A stretch of DNA of 49,609 nt from Corynebacterium lemuris (GTDB taxonomy: Bacteria; Actinomycetota; Actinomycetes; Mycobacteriales; Mycobacteriaceae), in NCBI RefSeq assembly GCF_024919295.1, contig NZ_JANWTC010000017.1, forward strand, positions 1 to 49,609. The letters run 5' to 3'. Shown here in pieces: positions 24,813 to 33,570 of the stretch. How positions within the stretch are numbered: position 1 is the first letter of the stretch; every line of letters begins with the position of its first letter. The notes under the pieces were generated by a model. That model did no database searches. It was not told where the DNA came from and was given only the letters and a program-made list of their open reading frames with translations. A program made the position numbers and the translations under genes.

Positions 24813-26255
24813 CTACACCTCCGTGGTGCGGATGGAATCGGTGATGAACTTCTTGACGGTCTCCGCGTCGTTGGGCAGGTCGGTGACGTGGCGCTCGGCG
24901 TCGAGGACGTCGGCGAAACGCTCCGGGGTCTCCGGCTCCTGCCCGGTGGCCTCCTTGATGGTCTCCGCGAATTTCACCGGCAGGGCCGTCTCGAGGCAGA
25001 CAATCGGGGTGTCGACCTGTCCGCGCCAGTCACGGGCGACCTTGACGCCGTCGGCGGTGTGCGGGTCGAGCATGACGCCGAGGCGCTCAAAGGTGTCGCG
25101 GATGGTGGCCACCCGGTCCTCGTGGGTGGAACGCCCCGAGGCGAAGCCGTAGGTTGCTGCCGCCTCCGGGAAGGTGTCGTCCTCGGCCAGCGAGAAACCG
25201 TCGGCGCGGACGTCGATGCCGAAGAACTGGGCGGTGCGCTCCGCGTCACGGCCGAGCAGGTCGAAGACGAAACGCTCGAAGTTGGAGGCGCGTGAGATGT
25301 CCATCGAGGGCGAGGAGGTGGCCAGGGTCTCCTCCGCCGGGCGCGGCCGGTAGCTGCCGGTGCGGAAGAACTCGTCGAGGACGTCGTTCTCGTTGGTGGC
25401 CACGATGAGGCGGTCGATGGGCAGGCCCATCTGGCGGGCGATGTGGCCGGCGCAGATGTCACCGAAGTTGCCGGTGGGCACGGAGAAGGAGACCTTCTGG
25501 TCGTTGCTGTCGGTGAGCTTGAGCCAGGAGGAGACGTAGTAGACGACCTGGGCCATCAGGCGCGCCCAGTTGATGGAGTTGACCGCGCCGATGCGGTTGT
25601 CCCGCTTGAAGTCCGCGTCCGCGGAGACGGCCTTGACCACGTCCTGGCAGTCATCGAAGACACCGTCAAGCGCAATGTTGAAGATGTTGGGGTCATCGAG
25701 ACCGAACATCTGCGCCTGCTGGAACGGGGTCATCCGCCCGGCCGGGGTGAGCATGAAGACACGGATACCCTTGCGGCCGCGCATGGCGTATTCCGCCGAG
25801 GAGCCGGTGTCGCCGGAGGTCGCACCCAGGATGTTGAGGGTCTCACCGCGGCGGGCCAGCTCGTACTCGAAGAGCTCGCCGAGCAGCTGCATCGCCATGT
25901 CCTTGAAGGCGGCGGTCGGCCCCTCGGAGAGGTGCCCGATCCACAGGCCGTCCTCCAGTTCAGTGAGGGGAACGATCTCCTCGTGGGCGAACTTCCGCGT
26001 GGTGTAGGCACGGGCCGCGATCGCCTCGAGGTCCGCTGCCGGGATATCGTCGACGAAGAGCTTGAGCACCTCGGCGGCCAGGGCGGCGTAGCCCTGCTCC
26101 GCCAGGAGGTTCCGCCACTGTGTCAGCTGCTCATCGCTGAGCTGCGGGTACTCGGCGGGCAGGTAGAGCCCGCCGTCCGGGGCCAGACCACCGAGGAGGA
26201 TGTCGGTGAACTTGGCGGGGGTACGGGAGGAGTCGCGCGTCGAAATGTATTCCAC
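24813..26255 (-). CDS. thrC: Threonine synthase
   Basis: The 480-residue PLP enzyme converts O-phosphohomoserine to threonine in the cytosol. The PLP lysine is K118 in EGPTAAFKDMAMQLLGE, and ILGATSGDTGSSAEYA is the phosphate-binding loop. SVPTGNFGDICAGHIARQMG and the C-terminal ETALPVKFAETI are conserved as in corynebacterial ThrC. GTG 26255 gives the family N-terminus MEYISTRDSSRTPAKF; an ATG four codons upstream is possible. As in C. glutamicum it is apart from hom-thrB. It is the first gene of a tight five-gene run with the 49-residue ORF, protease, exonuclease fusion and Nudix hydrolase. Confidence 0.97.
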   Translation of the reverse strand: MEYISTRDSSRTPAKFTDILLGGLAPDGGLYLPAEYPQLSDEQLTQWRNLLAEQGYAALAAEVLKLFVDDIPAADLEAIAARAYTTRKFAHEEIVPLTELEDGLWIGHLSEGPTAAFKDMAMQLLGELFEYELARRGETLNILGATSGDTGSSAEYAMRGRKGIRVFMLTPAGRMTPFQQAQMFGLDDPNIFNIALDGVFDDCQDVVKAVSADADFKRDNRIGAVNSINWARLMAQVVYYVSSWLKLTDSNDQKVSFSVPTGNFGDICAGHIARQMGLPIDRLIVATNENDVLDEFFRTGSYRPRPAEETLATSSPSMDISRASNFERFVFDLLGRDAERTAQFFGIDVRADGFSLAEDDTFPEAAATYGFASGRSTHEDRVATIRDTFERLGVMLDPHTADGVKVARDWRGQVDTPIVCLETALPVKFAETIKEATGQEPETPERFADVLDAERHVTDLPNDAETVKKFITDSIRTTEV

Positions 26256-26342
26256 GCAGACAACCATACGTGGCCCCACCGGGTGATCGGGCATCAGCGG
26301 CGGAATTGGCGTCAGTGGGCAACAAGCCTGCACAGCCGGGTC

Positions 26343-26348
26343 TAAGGT
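26343..26348 (+). promoter_or_regulatory. Possible -10 element for a leaderless MFS mRNA
   Basis: TAAGGT lies 7 nt before ATG 26356, with no ribosome-binding site; the divergent thrC starts 88 bp to the left of this site. Confidence 0.35.
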
Positions 26349-26355
26349 ACTTCGT

Positions 26356-27720
26356 ATGACCACGTCGTTGCTGAATCCACACCCCCGCGAACAGGTGACG
26401 CGCAAGGCGCTCATCGTCTGGACCACCGCGGTACTGGTGTACGTGATCGCCATCACCGGGCGCACCTCTTTCGGTGTCGCCTCAGTCGACGCGATCGACC
26501 GCTTCGACGTCGACGCCTCCCGCATCGCCGTGTTCACCGCCGTGCAGCTCGGCGTCTACGCCGGCTCGCAGATCCCCGTGGGCATGCTCATCGACCGCTT
26601 CGGGCCCCGCAGACTCCTCATGATCGGCGCGCTGATCATGGCCGCCGGCCAGGTGCTGCTCGGCTTCACCGAGTCCTACTGGGTGGCCATCGCCGCCCGC
26701 GTGCTCATCGGCGGCGGTGACGCCACCGCCTTCCTGTCCGTCATGCGGATCCTGCCCTACTGGTTCCCACTGAAAAAGACCCCGCTGTTCACCCAGCTCA
26801 CGGCCGCCTTCGGCCAGGCCGGGCAGTTCCTGTCCGCCGTCCCCTTCCTCGCCCTGCTGCAGGGCCCGGGTTGGACCACCGCCTTCATCAGCCTGGGCGC
26901 CGTCGGCGTGCTGGTGGCCATCGCGGCGGCCGTGGCCGTCGCCGACACACCTGAGTCCTGGGAGGCGTCGAAGCAGAACAAGGACCCTGACCACGTCCCG
27001 GAGAAGAAGGAACCGGCGGAGAAGATACCCGTCGGCCGGCTGCTGCTGATGGTGCTGCGCGACCCGCTGTGCTGGCAGGGCTTCTTCAACCACTACGCCG
27101 CGATGCTCCTGCAGATCCTGTTCACCCTGCTGTGGAACGCCCCGATGATCACCCTGGGCATGGGGTTGCCGACCTCCGCGATCGGGGTGGTGCTGACCAT
27201 CAACGTCCTCACCTCGATCGTCGCCGGGCCCATCCTGGGACCGATCTCCGCACGCCTGGGCAAGAACCGCATCCTGGCGTCCACGCTGTTCGCCGGCATC
27301 ATCGGCGTCACCTGGATCATCTTCTTCCTGCCCACCGAACCACGCGGCATGACGGCGCTGATCATCGTCAACATCATCATGGCCTTCTTCACCCCCTCCT
27401 CGAACTTCGGTTTCGATGACATCCGGGAGGAACTGGACCGCCGCATCGTCGCCACCGCCACCGGCCTGGCCAACATGGGTGGTTTCTTCGCCGGCATGAT
27501 CGCCGCCCAGGCCATCGGCATCATGCTCGACTACTCCTCCCACGGGCAGGCCTACACCTGGACGGACTTCCGCTTCGCCTGGATCGCGGCCATCGTGGCG
27601 TGGGCCATCGGCATGACCGGCCTGGTCACCTTCCGAATCCTGGTCCAGCGCCGCCGCAGGGCCCGTCGGCAGGCCGGGGACGGTGTCGCCCGGGTGGTGG
27701 ATGAGACGGACTGCGAATAG
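26356..27720 (+). CDS. MFS transporter
   Basis: The 454-residue protein has 12 predicted membrane helices in two halves, separated by a charged cytoplasmic loop (EASKQNKDPDHVPEKKEPAEK, residues about 200-220). The MFS loop motif appears as GMLIDRFGPRRLLMIG after helix 2. Members with RTSFGVASVDAIDRF in helix 1 form a broad group of anion/sugar-acid or uncharacterised porters; the substrate is not predictable here. It ends with a basic tail RRRRARR and the residues DCE. Divergent from thrC. Confidence 0.9.
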   Translation: MTTSLLNPHPREQVTRKALIVWTTAVLVYVIAITGRTSFGVASVDAIDRFDVDASRIAVFTAVQLGVYAGSQIPVGMLIDRFGPRRLLMIGALIMAAGQVLLGFTESYWVAIAARVLIGGGDATAFLSVMRILPYWFPLKKTPLFTQLTAAFGQAGQFLSAVPFLALLQGPGWTTAFISLGAVGVLVAIAAAVAVADTPESWEASKQNKDPDHVPEKKEPAEKIPVGRLLLMVLRDPLCWQGFFNHYAAMLLQILFTLLWNAPMITLGMGLPTSAIGVVLTINVLTSIVAGPILGPISARLGKNRILASTLFAGIIGVTWIIFFLPTEPRGMTALIIVNIIMAFFTPSSNFGFDDIREELDRRIVATATGLANMGGFFAGMIAAQAIGIMLDYSSHGQAYTWTDFRFAWIAAIVAWAIGMTGLVTFRILVQRRRRARRQAGDGVARVVDETDCE

Positions 27721-27734
27721 CTCCCTGCGGGACG

Positions 27735-27766
27735 ACCTGGACCGCGACAACGACGGCATCGCCTGC
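27735..27766. repeat. Direct repeat: stray copy of the Excalibur coding end
   Basis: These 32 bases are identical to 28335-28366, exactly 600 bp downstream, which encode HLDRDNDGIAC at the end of the Excalibur protein. Read in frame here they give DLDRDNDGIACK and a stop codon, directly behind the MFS stop. No start codon or rest of the domain precedes it, so it is a remnant of duplication. Confidence 0.85.
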
Positions 27767-27829
27767 AAGTAACCCCTTTTACTACCCCCGGAAACTCAGA
27801 CGATTTCCAGAAAACTGACAGGCAACGGT

Positions 27830-27835
27830 TAAGTT
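27830..27835 (+). promoter_or_regulatory. Possible -10 element for a leaderless Excalibur mRNA
   Basis: TAAGTT sits 6 nt before ATG 27842 and there is no ribosome-binding site. Confidence 0.35.
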
Positions 27836-27841
27836 CTGGGA

Positions 27842-28372
27842 ATGCGTAAAACCATCATCGGTCTTGTGGCCGCCTTCGCCCTGACAACCGGCGCTGTTCA
27901 GCCGGTCCACGCCACTGAGCAGGATGCCGTCGCCGTCCTCGAGGACAGCGCCTCCCCGGAGCTGTCCTCCGGTTCCTCCGGCGACTCCCCCAGGGACGAG
28001 TCCAAGGGCGAGGATGACACCGACGGCATCGCCCTTGTTGTCGGCATCATCGCGGTGACCGGTCTCATTGCCGGTGGCGTCTACTGGGCAGTCCAGGAGC
28101 GTCTGATCGCCAACCCGCTGCCGGGTATTATCCCGAACCCGCCGGCACCGCCAGCCCCGGCCCCGGCTGCAGCCCCGGCACCCGCGCCCGCTCCTGCTCC
28201 CGCTCCGGCGAAGGCTAAGGCTAAGGCTCCCGCCCCGGCCCCGGTGAACACGGCGCCCTACTACAAGAACTGCGCCGCAGTCCGCGCCGCTGGTAAGGCC
28301 CCGCTGTACCGGAACCAGCCGGGTTATGCCCGCCACCTGGACCGCGACAACGACGGCATCGCCTGCGAATAG
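27842..28372 (+). CDS. Excalibur calcium-binding domain protein, secreted or membrane-anchored
   Basis: The 176-residue protein has a signal peptide (residues 1-25, VHATEQ cleavage region), an acidic Ser/Asp-rich linker and a hydrophobic helix at about 62-83 (GIALVVGIIAVTGLIAGGVYW). A Pro/Ala/Lys stretch (about 100-138) is likely to span the cell wall. The C-terminal Excalibur domain begins YYKNCAAVRAAGKAPLY and ends in the calcium-loop motif DRDNDGIACE. Excalibur domains are extracellular Ca2+-binding modules related to EF hands, with a Cys pair (in KNCAAV and IACE). Function is unknown. Part of its 3' end is duplicated upstream. Confidence 0.9.
   Translation: MRKTIIGLVAAFALTTGAVQPVHATEQDAVAVLEDSASPELSSGSSGDSPRDESKGEDDTDGIALVVGIIAVTGLIAGGVYWAVQERLIANPLPGIIPNPPAPPAPAPAAAPAPAPAPAPAPAKAKAKAPAPAPVNTAPYYKNCAAVRAAGKAPLYRNQPGYARHLDRDNDGIACE
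28335..28366. repeat. Direct repeat: parental copy within the Excalibur gene
   Basis: Identical to 27735-27766 over 32 bases. It encodes the calcium-loop region of the Excalibur domain. Confidence 0.85.
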
Positions 28373-28405
28373 ACTCCGATCGTCCCCAGAAGCCGATTCT
28401 GAGTC

Positions 28406-28440
28406 TGCCGCCATGCCCCCGCATGGCGGCATCGGCATTT
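28406..28440 (+). terminator. Terminator hairpin after the Excalibur gene
   Basis: A perfect 11-bp stem TGCCGCCATGC / GCATGGCGGCA (28406-28416 and 28421-28431) with loop CCCC, followed by TCGGCATTTTC. The T run is displaced by a few bases. Confidence 0.7.
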
Positions 28441-28551
28441 TCTGCACCCTGTTATCCCGGGTAAGGGTGGACTCCCGCAGCCCGCTGCCTGAATGCACCC
28501 TGGGGTATTCTCGGCGGTAGGCCCGCCCCATCGGACGTCAGGTGAGATGCC

Positions 28552-29028
28552 ATGCAGCAGCCTTATCCCGGATCCCCGTTCCCGCCCCGGCCCGCCACGC
28601 CGCGCAACCGCGACCGGAAGAAGATCTTCGCCATCGTGGCCATCGTCGCCGGCCTGGCGATGTGGGTGGCCTCCGTCGAGGCGGAATCAGGCCGGCAGAT
28701 CGCCTTCAACCTGATCGCCTCCCTCATCCTCCTCCTGCCGGGTGCGTGGTGGTTCCTGCAGGAGAAACGGGACCGGAAAGTCGCGGCGGAATTCGACGAG
28801 AAACTCCAGCAGCACGAGTACTACTCCACCCTGCTGGGCCCCACTGATCCAGACGTCGTGGCGGGCATGGGCCTGCCGGATCCTCCGAAACCGGTCAACC
28901 GCTGGTGGCCGATCATCGGCGCAGTCTGCTTCCTGCTCTTCCTCACCGCGATCTGGGTGCAGCCGGAGGACACCACCGGTACCGGGGGTGCCTACCGGGA
29001 CACCGTCACCGAGAACACGGGGAACTAG
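28552..29028 (+). CDS. Small membrane protein of unknown function
   Basis: The 158-residue protein has a Pro-rich N-terminus (YPGSPFPPRPATP) and a basic patch RNRDRKK. Three hydrophobic helices follow: about 25-42 (IFAIVAIVAGLAMWVASV), 50-68 (AFNLIASLILLLPGAWWF) and 120-136 (IIGAVCFLLFLTAIWV). Between the second and third helices is a charged loop beginning EKRDRKVAAEFDEKLQQHEY. I do not recognise the family. ATG 28552 has a weak upstream AGGTGAG. Its stop overlaps that of the convergent ATPase gene by 3 bp. Confidence 0.8.
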   Translation: MQQPYPGSPFPPRPATPRNRDRKKIFAIVAIVAGLAMWVASVEAESGRQIAFNLIASLILLLPGAWWFLQEKRDRKVAAEFDEKLQQHEYYSTLLGPTDPDVVAGMGLPDPPKPVNRWWPIIGAVCFLLFLTAIWVQPEDTTGTGGAYRDTVTENTGN

Positions 29029-29738
29029 TAATTCCGCCCGAGGATGTAGCGGATCGTCTCTTTGGGGTCGTCGAGGAATTCCCGCATGGCCAGCACTGCC
29101 TCGGCCTCCTCGAAGACGGTCTCGGAGATGCCGTCCTCGGTGATCTGGATGATCCCGGCGTTCGGGATGGCCATCATGATCGGTGAGTGGGTGGCGATGA
29201 TGAACTGCCCGCCGCGGAGCACCGCCTGGTCGATCTCGGCGACCAGCGCCATCTGGCGGATCACTGACAGCCCTGATTCGGGTTCGTCGAAGACGTAGAG
29301 GCCGGCGCCGCCCATCTGCTCCCCCAGGACGGACAGGACGGATTCGCCGTGGGACATCTCGTGGCGTCGCCGCCCGGTGGCGGGCAGGGTGTCCATGATG
29401 GTCACGGTGTCGTAGTGGGTCTCGGCGCGCAGAAAATAACCCCGCGGGGGGATGTTCTTCCCCCGCAGGGTCAACCACCGGGACAGGGTGGATTCGGTGC
29501 GGTGGCCCTGCCCGCGGAATTCCGGGGCGCGCAGTGGGCCGCCGGCGGCGTCGAAACCCGCGGCGACGGCGATGGCCTCGACGAGGGTGGATTTCCCGGC
29601 GCCGTTGTCACCGACCAGCAGGGTGACGGGTGCGGTCAGGCGGAGGCGTCCGTGCTTCGCCAGGTGGCGCACCACGGGCAGATCACGGACGTAGGTGTCG
29701 TCCCTGATCGGTTCCAGCCCTACCGATTTAATGAACAT
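29025..29738 (-). CDS. AAA family ATPase (orphan SMC/RecF-like)
   Basis: The 237-residue soluble protein has Walker A VGDNGAGKSTLVEA (about residues 43-56), a signature-like SHGESVLSVL and Walker B GLYVFDEPESGLS, then IIATHSPIMMAIP as the switch/H region. This is the AAA_21/AAA_15 type seen in RecF-like and defence-associated ATPases, but without a coiled coil, TOPRIM or nuclease domain. Its C-terminus ETIRYILGRNY is typical of this compact group, widespread and mostly uncharacterised. ATG 29738 gives MFIKSVGLEP. No partner toxin or nuclease gene is adjacent; a short secreted-protein gene lies 9 nt upstream. Confidence 0.87.
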   Translation of the reverse strand: MFIKSVGLEPIRDDTYVRDLPVVRHLAKHGRLRLTAPVTLLVGDNGAGKSTLVEAIAVAAGFDAAGGPLRAPEFRGQGHRTESTLSRWLTLRGKNIPPRGYFLRAETHYDTVTIMDTLPATGRRRHEMSHGESVLSVLGEQMGGAGLYVFDEPESGLSVIRQMALVAEIDQAVLRGGQFIIATHSPIMMAIPNAGIIQITEDGISETVFEEAEAVLAMREFLDDPKETIRYILGRNY

Positions 29739-29747
29739 GAGCCAAGT

Positions 29748-29936
29748 TTAATCCCCTGTCTCCGCGGCGAGCTGCGCCCCGAGGGCGACCCCCGGCGGGT
29801 CGACCCTGTCGGGGGCCAGCCCGCGGACCTCGTTGATGGAGTGGTCCAGGGAATGGGTCACCGCCACCCCGCTGAACAGCGGTAGAGCGGCGAGGGCGGT
29901 GGTGGCGATGAGCTGGCGGATTCGTGTGGTGTTCAT
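29748..29936 (-). CDS. Small putative secreted protein (62 residues)
   Basis: A basic start MNTTRIRQ is followed by a hydrophobic core LIATTALAALPLFSGVAV (residues 9-26), a plausible signal peptide, and then a short polar remainder. No family is recognised. It lies 9 nt ahead of the AAA ATPase gene in the same direction and could be co-transcribed. Confidence 0.55.
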   Translation of the reverse strand: MNTTRIRQLIATTALAALPLFSGVAVTHSLDHSINEVRGLAPDRVDPPGVALGAQLAAETGD

Positions 29937-29995
29937 GCCCGCGAGGTTAGGGGGCGGAACTGACCATGCCGTGGCAGCAGCCTGGCAGGCCACTA

Positions 29996-30322
29996 TCACT
30001 CGTTGCGGCGCGGCGGCTCCTGGCGGCCGGTGAGGATGTCGATGACGCTGCGGATCGCGGCGTCACCGATGGGGCCGCTGTGCGCACCCCAGTTGCCGGT
30101 GCTGAAGGGGCCGCGCGGGGGCTCGGGGCGGGTGCGCTCCTCACGTGGTGCGTCGACGACCTCGACGCGTTCGGCGGTGTTGTCGACGGTGACGATGAGG
30201 GTGGTGTCCTCGAGTTCGAGGGTGACGCCGTCGGCGACGCCGGCGGTGCGGGCGGCGTCGACAAGCGCACGCAGGTCGGCGAAGCTGGCGTCGGAGAGGT
30301 CGATGGACAGGGAAACAGCCAT
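29996..30322 (-). CDS. Hypothetical protein (108 residues)
   Basis: The N-terminal part MAVSLSIDLSDASFADLRALV looks like a beta-strand followed by a helix. It continues as a beta-rich segment (VTLELEDTTLIVTVDN), then a flexible Pro/Arg/Glu-rich linker and a short C-terminal helix IRSVIDILTG. No signal or membrane segment. I do not recognise it. ATG 30322 is preceded by GAGGAGC with suitable spacing. The stop of glnE lies 123 bp to its left. Confidence 0.7.
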   Translation of the reverse strand: MAVSLSIDLSDASFADLRALVDAARTAGVADGVTLELEDTTLIVTVDNTAERVEVVDAPREERTRPEPPRGPFSTGNWGAHSGPIGDAAIRSVIDILTGRQEPPRRNE

Positions 30323-30444
30323 GGTGTCGGCTCCTCGGGGTAGGTGTCCGGGTGGTTCAAGGCCCACAGTAGGCCTCGGCCCCTGCCGGTGTCACCACCC
30401 TTAGGGGACGCACCTGACCCCACCTGACCCTGCCCGGGCCCGGC

Positions 30445-33400
30445 TCAGGGGGCCATGGTGTTCTCACCCCAGAAGACCTCGTCGACCACCCGGCGCGCCT
30501 TGCGGGTCAGGCGCAGGTAGCGCTCGAGGTAGCCCTGGTAGTCCTCCGGGTTCCAGCCGGCGGCACCGGCGACCTGCGCCAGCGCCGGTCCGGGGCCGGG
30601 GAGCTGGTCGCTGCGTCTGCCCTTGACCAGCACGAGGGCGTTGCGGGCGTTGGTGGCGAACAGCCATGCCTCGCGCAGGATGCGCACGTCCGGGACGGGG
30701 ATGATCTCCTCCTGTTCGAGGACGTCGAGGATCTCCAGGGTGGAGGTGTTGTGCAGTCCCGGGTAGTCGTGGGCGTGCATCATGGTCAGCAGCTGGACGG
30801 TCCACTCGATGTCGGTGAGCGCCCCGCGGCCGAGTTTGGTGTGGGTGTTGCGGTCGGCGCCGTAGGGCAGGCGTTCGTCGTCGATACGCGCCTTCATGCG
30901 GCGGATCTCGCGGATCTCGCTTTCCGAGGCCCCCTGCTCCGGGTAGCGGAACTTGTCGATCATCCGCAGGAAGCGGGTGCCCAGTTCCTCATCGCCGGCG
31001 ACGACGGTGGCGCGCAGCAGGGCCTGGATCTCCCAGACCTCGCCCCATTCGCGGTAGTAGCGCGCGTAGGAGTCGAGGGTGCGCACCACGGCCCCGGAGC
31101 GGCCCTCGGGGCGCAGGCCGAGGTCGACCTCCAGCGGCGGGTCGCCGGAGGGTTTGGCCAGGCGGGTGCGCATGCCGTCGACGATGCCGATGGCCCACTT
31201 CACGGCCTCGTTGTCCGCCACACCTTCGGCGGGTTCGCAGACGAACATGACGTCGGCGTCCGAACCGTAGCCGAGTTCCGCGCCCCCGAGGCGGCCCATG
31301 CCAATGATGGCGATGCGTGCCGGGGGTTCGTCGAGGTCGTTTTGTTCCAGGCTCCAGCGGACCTCGGCCAGCAGGCTGGCCTGCAGTACCGCGTCCCACA
31401 CCAGTGAGAGTTCCATGCAGACCCGGTCGACGGGCATGAAGTCCAGCAGGTCGGCGGAGGCGATACGCGCCAGTTCCACCCGGCGCAGGGAGCGGGCCAC
31501 GGTGACGGCCCGGTCGGGGTCGGCGTGGCGTTTGGAGGAGGCCACCAGGGCCTTGTTCACCTGGTCGGGTGCCGGGTCCAGCACCCGCGGCCCGACGGCG
31601 CCGTCGCCGAGCTGTTTGACGAAGTCGGGTGAGGAGATGATCAGGTCGGAGGTGAACGGCGAGGTGCCGAGGATCCGCATCAGGCGCTGGCCGACCACGC
31701 CCTCGTCACGCAGCAGGCGCAGGAACCACACGCGGTCATAGGCGGCGTCGGAGAGTTTGCGGTAGTTGAGCAGCCCGGCGTCCGGGTCCGCGGTCTCCGC
31801 CAGCCAGGTCATCAGCGTGGGCAGGAGCATGGCCTGGAGCTTGGATTTGCGCGTCCCGCCGGCGGCCAGGGCGGTGAGGTGCTCGAAGGCACGCGTCGGG
31901 TGGCGGTAGCCCAGGGCCGCGAGCTGGAGTTTCGCGGCCTCCGGGGACAGGGCGATCTCCGCGACGGAGAGGTTGACCACGGTGTGCAGCAACGGGCGGT
32001 AGAACAGCCGCGAATGCAGGTCGGCGATGAGCAGGCGGATACGCCGCAGCTGGCGCTGGAGGGCCTCGACGGCGGATTTCTTCCCTGAGGCGGAGAAACC
32101 GGCGGTGCGCGCCAACCAGGCGAGGTTGCGGGCGTCATCGTCCGCGGGCATCGTGTGCGTGCGCCGCAGCCGGTGCAGCTGCAGGCGGTGTTCCAGCAGG
32201 CGGAGGAATTCATAGGCCTCGATGAGCTGGTGGCCGTCCTCCCGCCCGATGTAACCGCCGTGGACCAGTGCCGCCAGCGCATCGACCGTGGCCAGTACGC
32301 GCAGCGACTCATCGCCGCGGCCGTGGACCAGCTGGAGCAGCTGCACGGCGAACTCCACGTCCCGCAGCCCGCCGACGCCGAGTTTGAGTTCGCGTTCGCG
32401 CATGGCCTCGGGCACGTTCTCCAGCACGCGGCGGCGCATGGCCTGCACATCATCGACGAAGGACTCGCGTTGCGAGGCCGCCCACACCATCGGTGCCAGC
32501 GCCGCCAGGTAGTCGTGGCCGAGTGCCATGTCCCCGGTCATGGGCCGGGCCTTGAGCAGGGCCTGGAACTCCCAGGTCTCCGCCCAACGTTTGTAGTAGG
32601 CGATGTGGCTGTCCAGGGTGCGTACCAGTGCCCCGGATTTGCCCTCCGGGCGCAGATTCGCGTCAACGTCGAAGAAGGCCTTCGAACCGATGCGCATGAA
32701 CTCCCCCGCCAGGCGCGTGGCCTTCGGGGTGGGCGGCTCAGCGATGAAGATGACGTCCACATCGGAGATGTAGTTGAGCTCCCCCGCCCCGCATTTACCC
32801 ATCGCCATGATCGCCAGCCGCGTATCCACACCCCGTTCCTCCCCGTAGACACCCGCCACGGCGAGCGCGAGGGCGGCGGTGAGGGCGGCGTCGGCAAGCG
32901 CGGTGAGCAGCCCGGTCACGGCGCTGAACTCGAGCACCGGCTGCTCGGCGGATTCCCCGCGGCGGGCGACGAAGGTGCCGGCCAGGTCGTGGGCGGCGAT
33001 CCGCATGATCAGGGTGCGGTAGGTCAGCTTCAGGGTGGTCGCCGCCTCCGGGCCGGTCAGCCGCGCCCGGTAGGTGCCCGGTGTGCCCAGGTCGGCGGTG
33101 GCGGTGTCTGCGGGGAGGTCCGCGGCGGCGTCCTCGATCTCGAAGTCGGCGGGCACCGCATCGATGCAGCCCAGCATCGTCTGCATGAGTTCCTCGCGTG
33201 TGGGCAGCCCGCCGCGCAGCTCGGTCCACAGGTGCGGGTTGGCCGCGAGGTGGTCACCCAGGGCGGTGGAGCCGCCGAGCAGGGCGAAGAGACGGGTGCG
33301 GAAGGCGGCGTCGTCACGCAGGGCGCGGTCGAGCTCACTACGGTCATCCTCCAGCGCCGTCATGACGCGGATGAGGGTGTTCAGCGCCAGATCCGCATCC

Positions 33401-33543
33401 CCGGATCCGCTCAACGCCCACAGCAGGTCCACGGATTCCGGGTTGTCCCAGCCCAACCAGGCCAGGTCCTCCGCGGCACGCGGACCGGTGAGACTGAGAA
33501 CGGCCGGGGACGGGACAGGGGTGCGGCCAAGAGGCAGGGTCAT
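30445..33543 (-). CDS. glnE: Bifunctional glutamine synthetase adenylyltransferase/deadenylase
   Basis: The 1032-residue enzyme switches GSI-beta glutamine synthetase off and on by adding or removing AMP at its tyrosine. It has two nucleotidyltransferase domains. The N-terminal (deadenylylating) domain has MGKCGAGELNYISDVDVIFI near residue 260. The C-terminal (adenylylating) domain has MGRLGGAELGYGSDADVMFV near 765. Both retain their metal-binding Asp pairs. Linked helical regions (RDVEFAVQLLQLVHGRGDE and TDIEWTVQLLTMMHAHDY) follow each. ATG 33543 starts 27 nt after the glnA2 stop, so the two are co-transcribed. Its target in the window is probably the synthetase at 6628-8064, which has the accepting Tyr. 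Confidence 0.96.
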   Translation of the reverse strand: MTLPLGRTPVPSPAVLSLTGPRAAEDLAWLGWDNPESVDLLWALSGSGDADLALNTLIRVMTALEDDRSELDRALRDDAAFRTRLFALLGGSTALGDHLAANPHLWTELRGGLPTREELMQTMLGCIDAVPADFEIEDAAADLPADTATADLGTPGTYRARLTGPEAATTLKLTYRTLIMRIAAHDLAGTFVARRGESAEQPVLEFSAVTGLLTALADAALTAALALAVAGVYGEERGVDTRLAIMAMGKCGAGELNYISDVDVIFIAEPPTPKATRLAGEFMRIGSKAFFDVDANLRPEGKSGALVRTLDSHIAYYKRWAETWEFQALLKARPMTGDMALGHDYLAALAPMVWAASQRESFVDDVQAMRRRVLENVPEAMRERELKLGVGGLRDVEFAVQLLQLVHGRGDESLRVLATVDALAALVHGGYIGREDGHQLIEAYEFLRLLEHRLQLHRLRRTHTMPADDDARNLAWLARTAGFSASGKKSAVEALQRQLRRIRLLIADLHSRLFYRPLLHTVVNLSVAEIALSPEAAKLQLAALGYRHPTRAFEHLTALAAGGTRKSKLQAMLLPTLMTWLAETADPDAGLLNYRKLSDAAYDRVWFLRLLRDEGVVGQRLMRILGTSPFTSDLIISSPDFVKQLGDGAVGPRVLDPAPDQVNKALVASSKRHADPDRAVTVARSLRRVELARIASADLLDFMPVDRVCMELSLVWDAVLQASLLAEVRWSLEQNDLDEPPARIAIIGMGRLGGAELGYGSDADVMFVCEPAEGVADNEAVKWAIGIVDGMRTRLAKPSGDPPLEVDLGLRPEGRSGAVVRTLDSYARYYREWGEVWEIQALLRATVVAGDEELGTRFLRMIDKFRYPEQGASESEIREIRRMKARIDDERLPYGADRNTHTKLGRGALTDIEWTVQLLTMMHAHDYPGLHNTSTLEILDVLEQEEIIPVPDVRILREAWLFATNARNALVLVKGRRSDQLPGPGPALAQVAGAAGWNPEDYQGYLERYLRLTRKARRVVDEVFWGENTMAP

Positions 33544-33570
33544 GGGGTGTTCAGGCTCCTCAGGCGGGTG

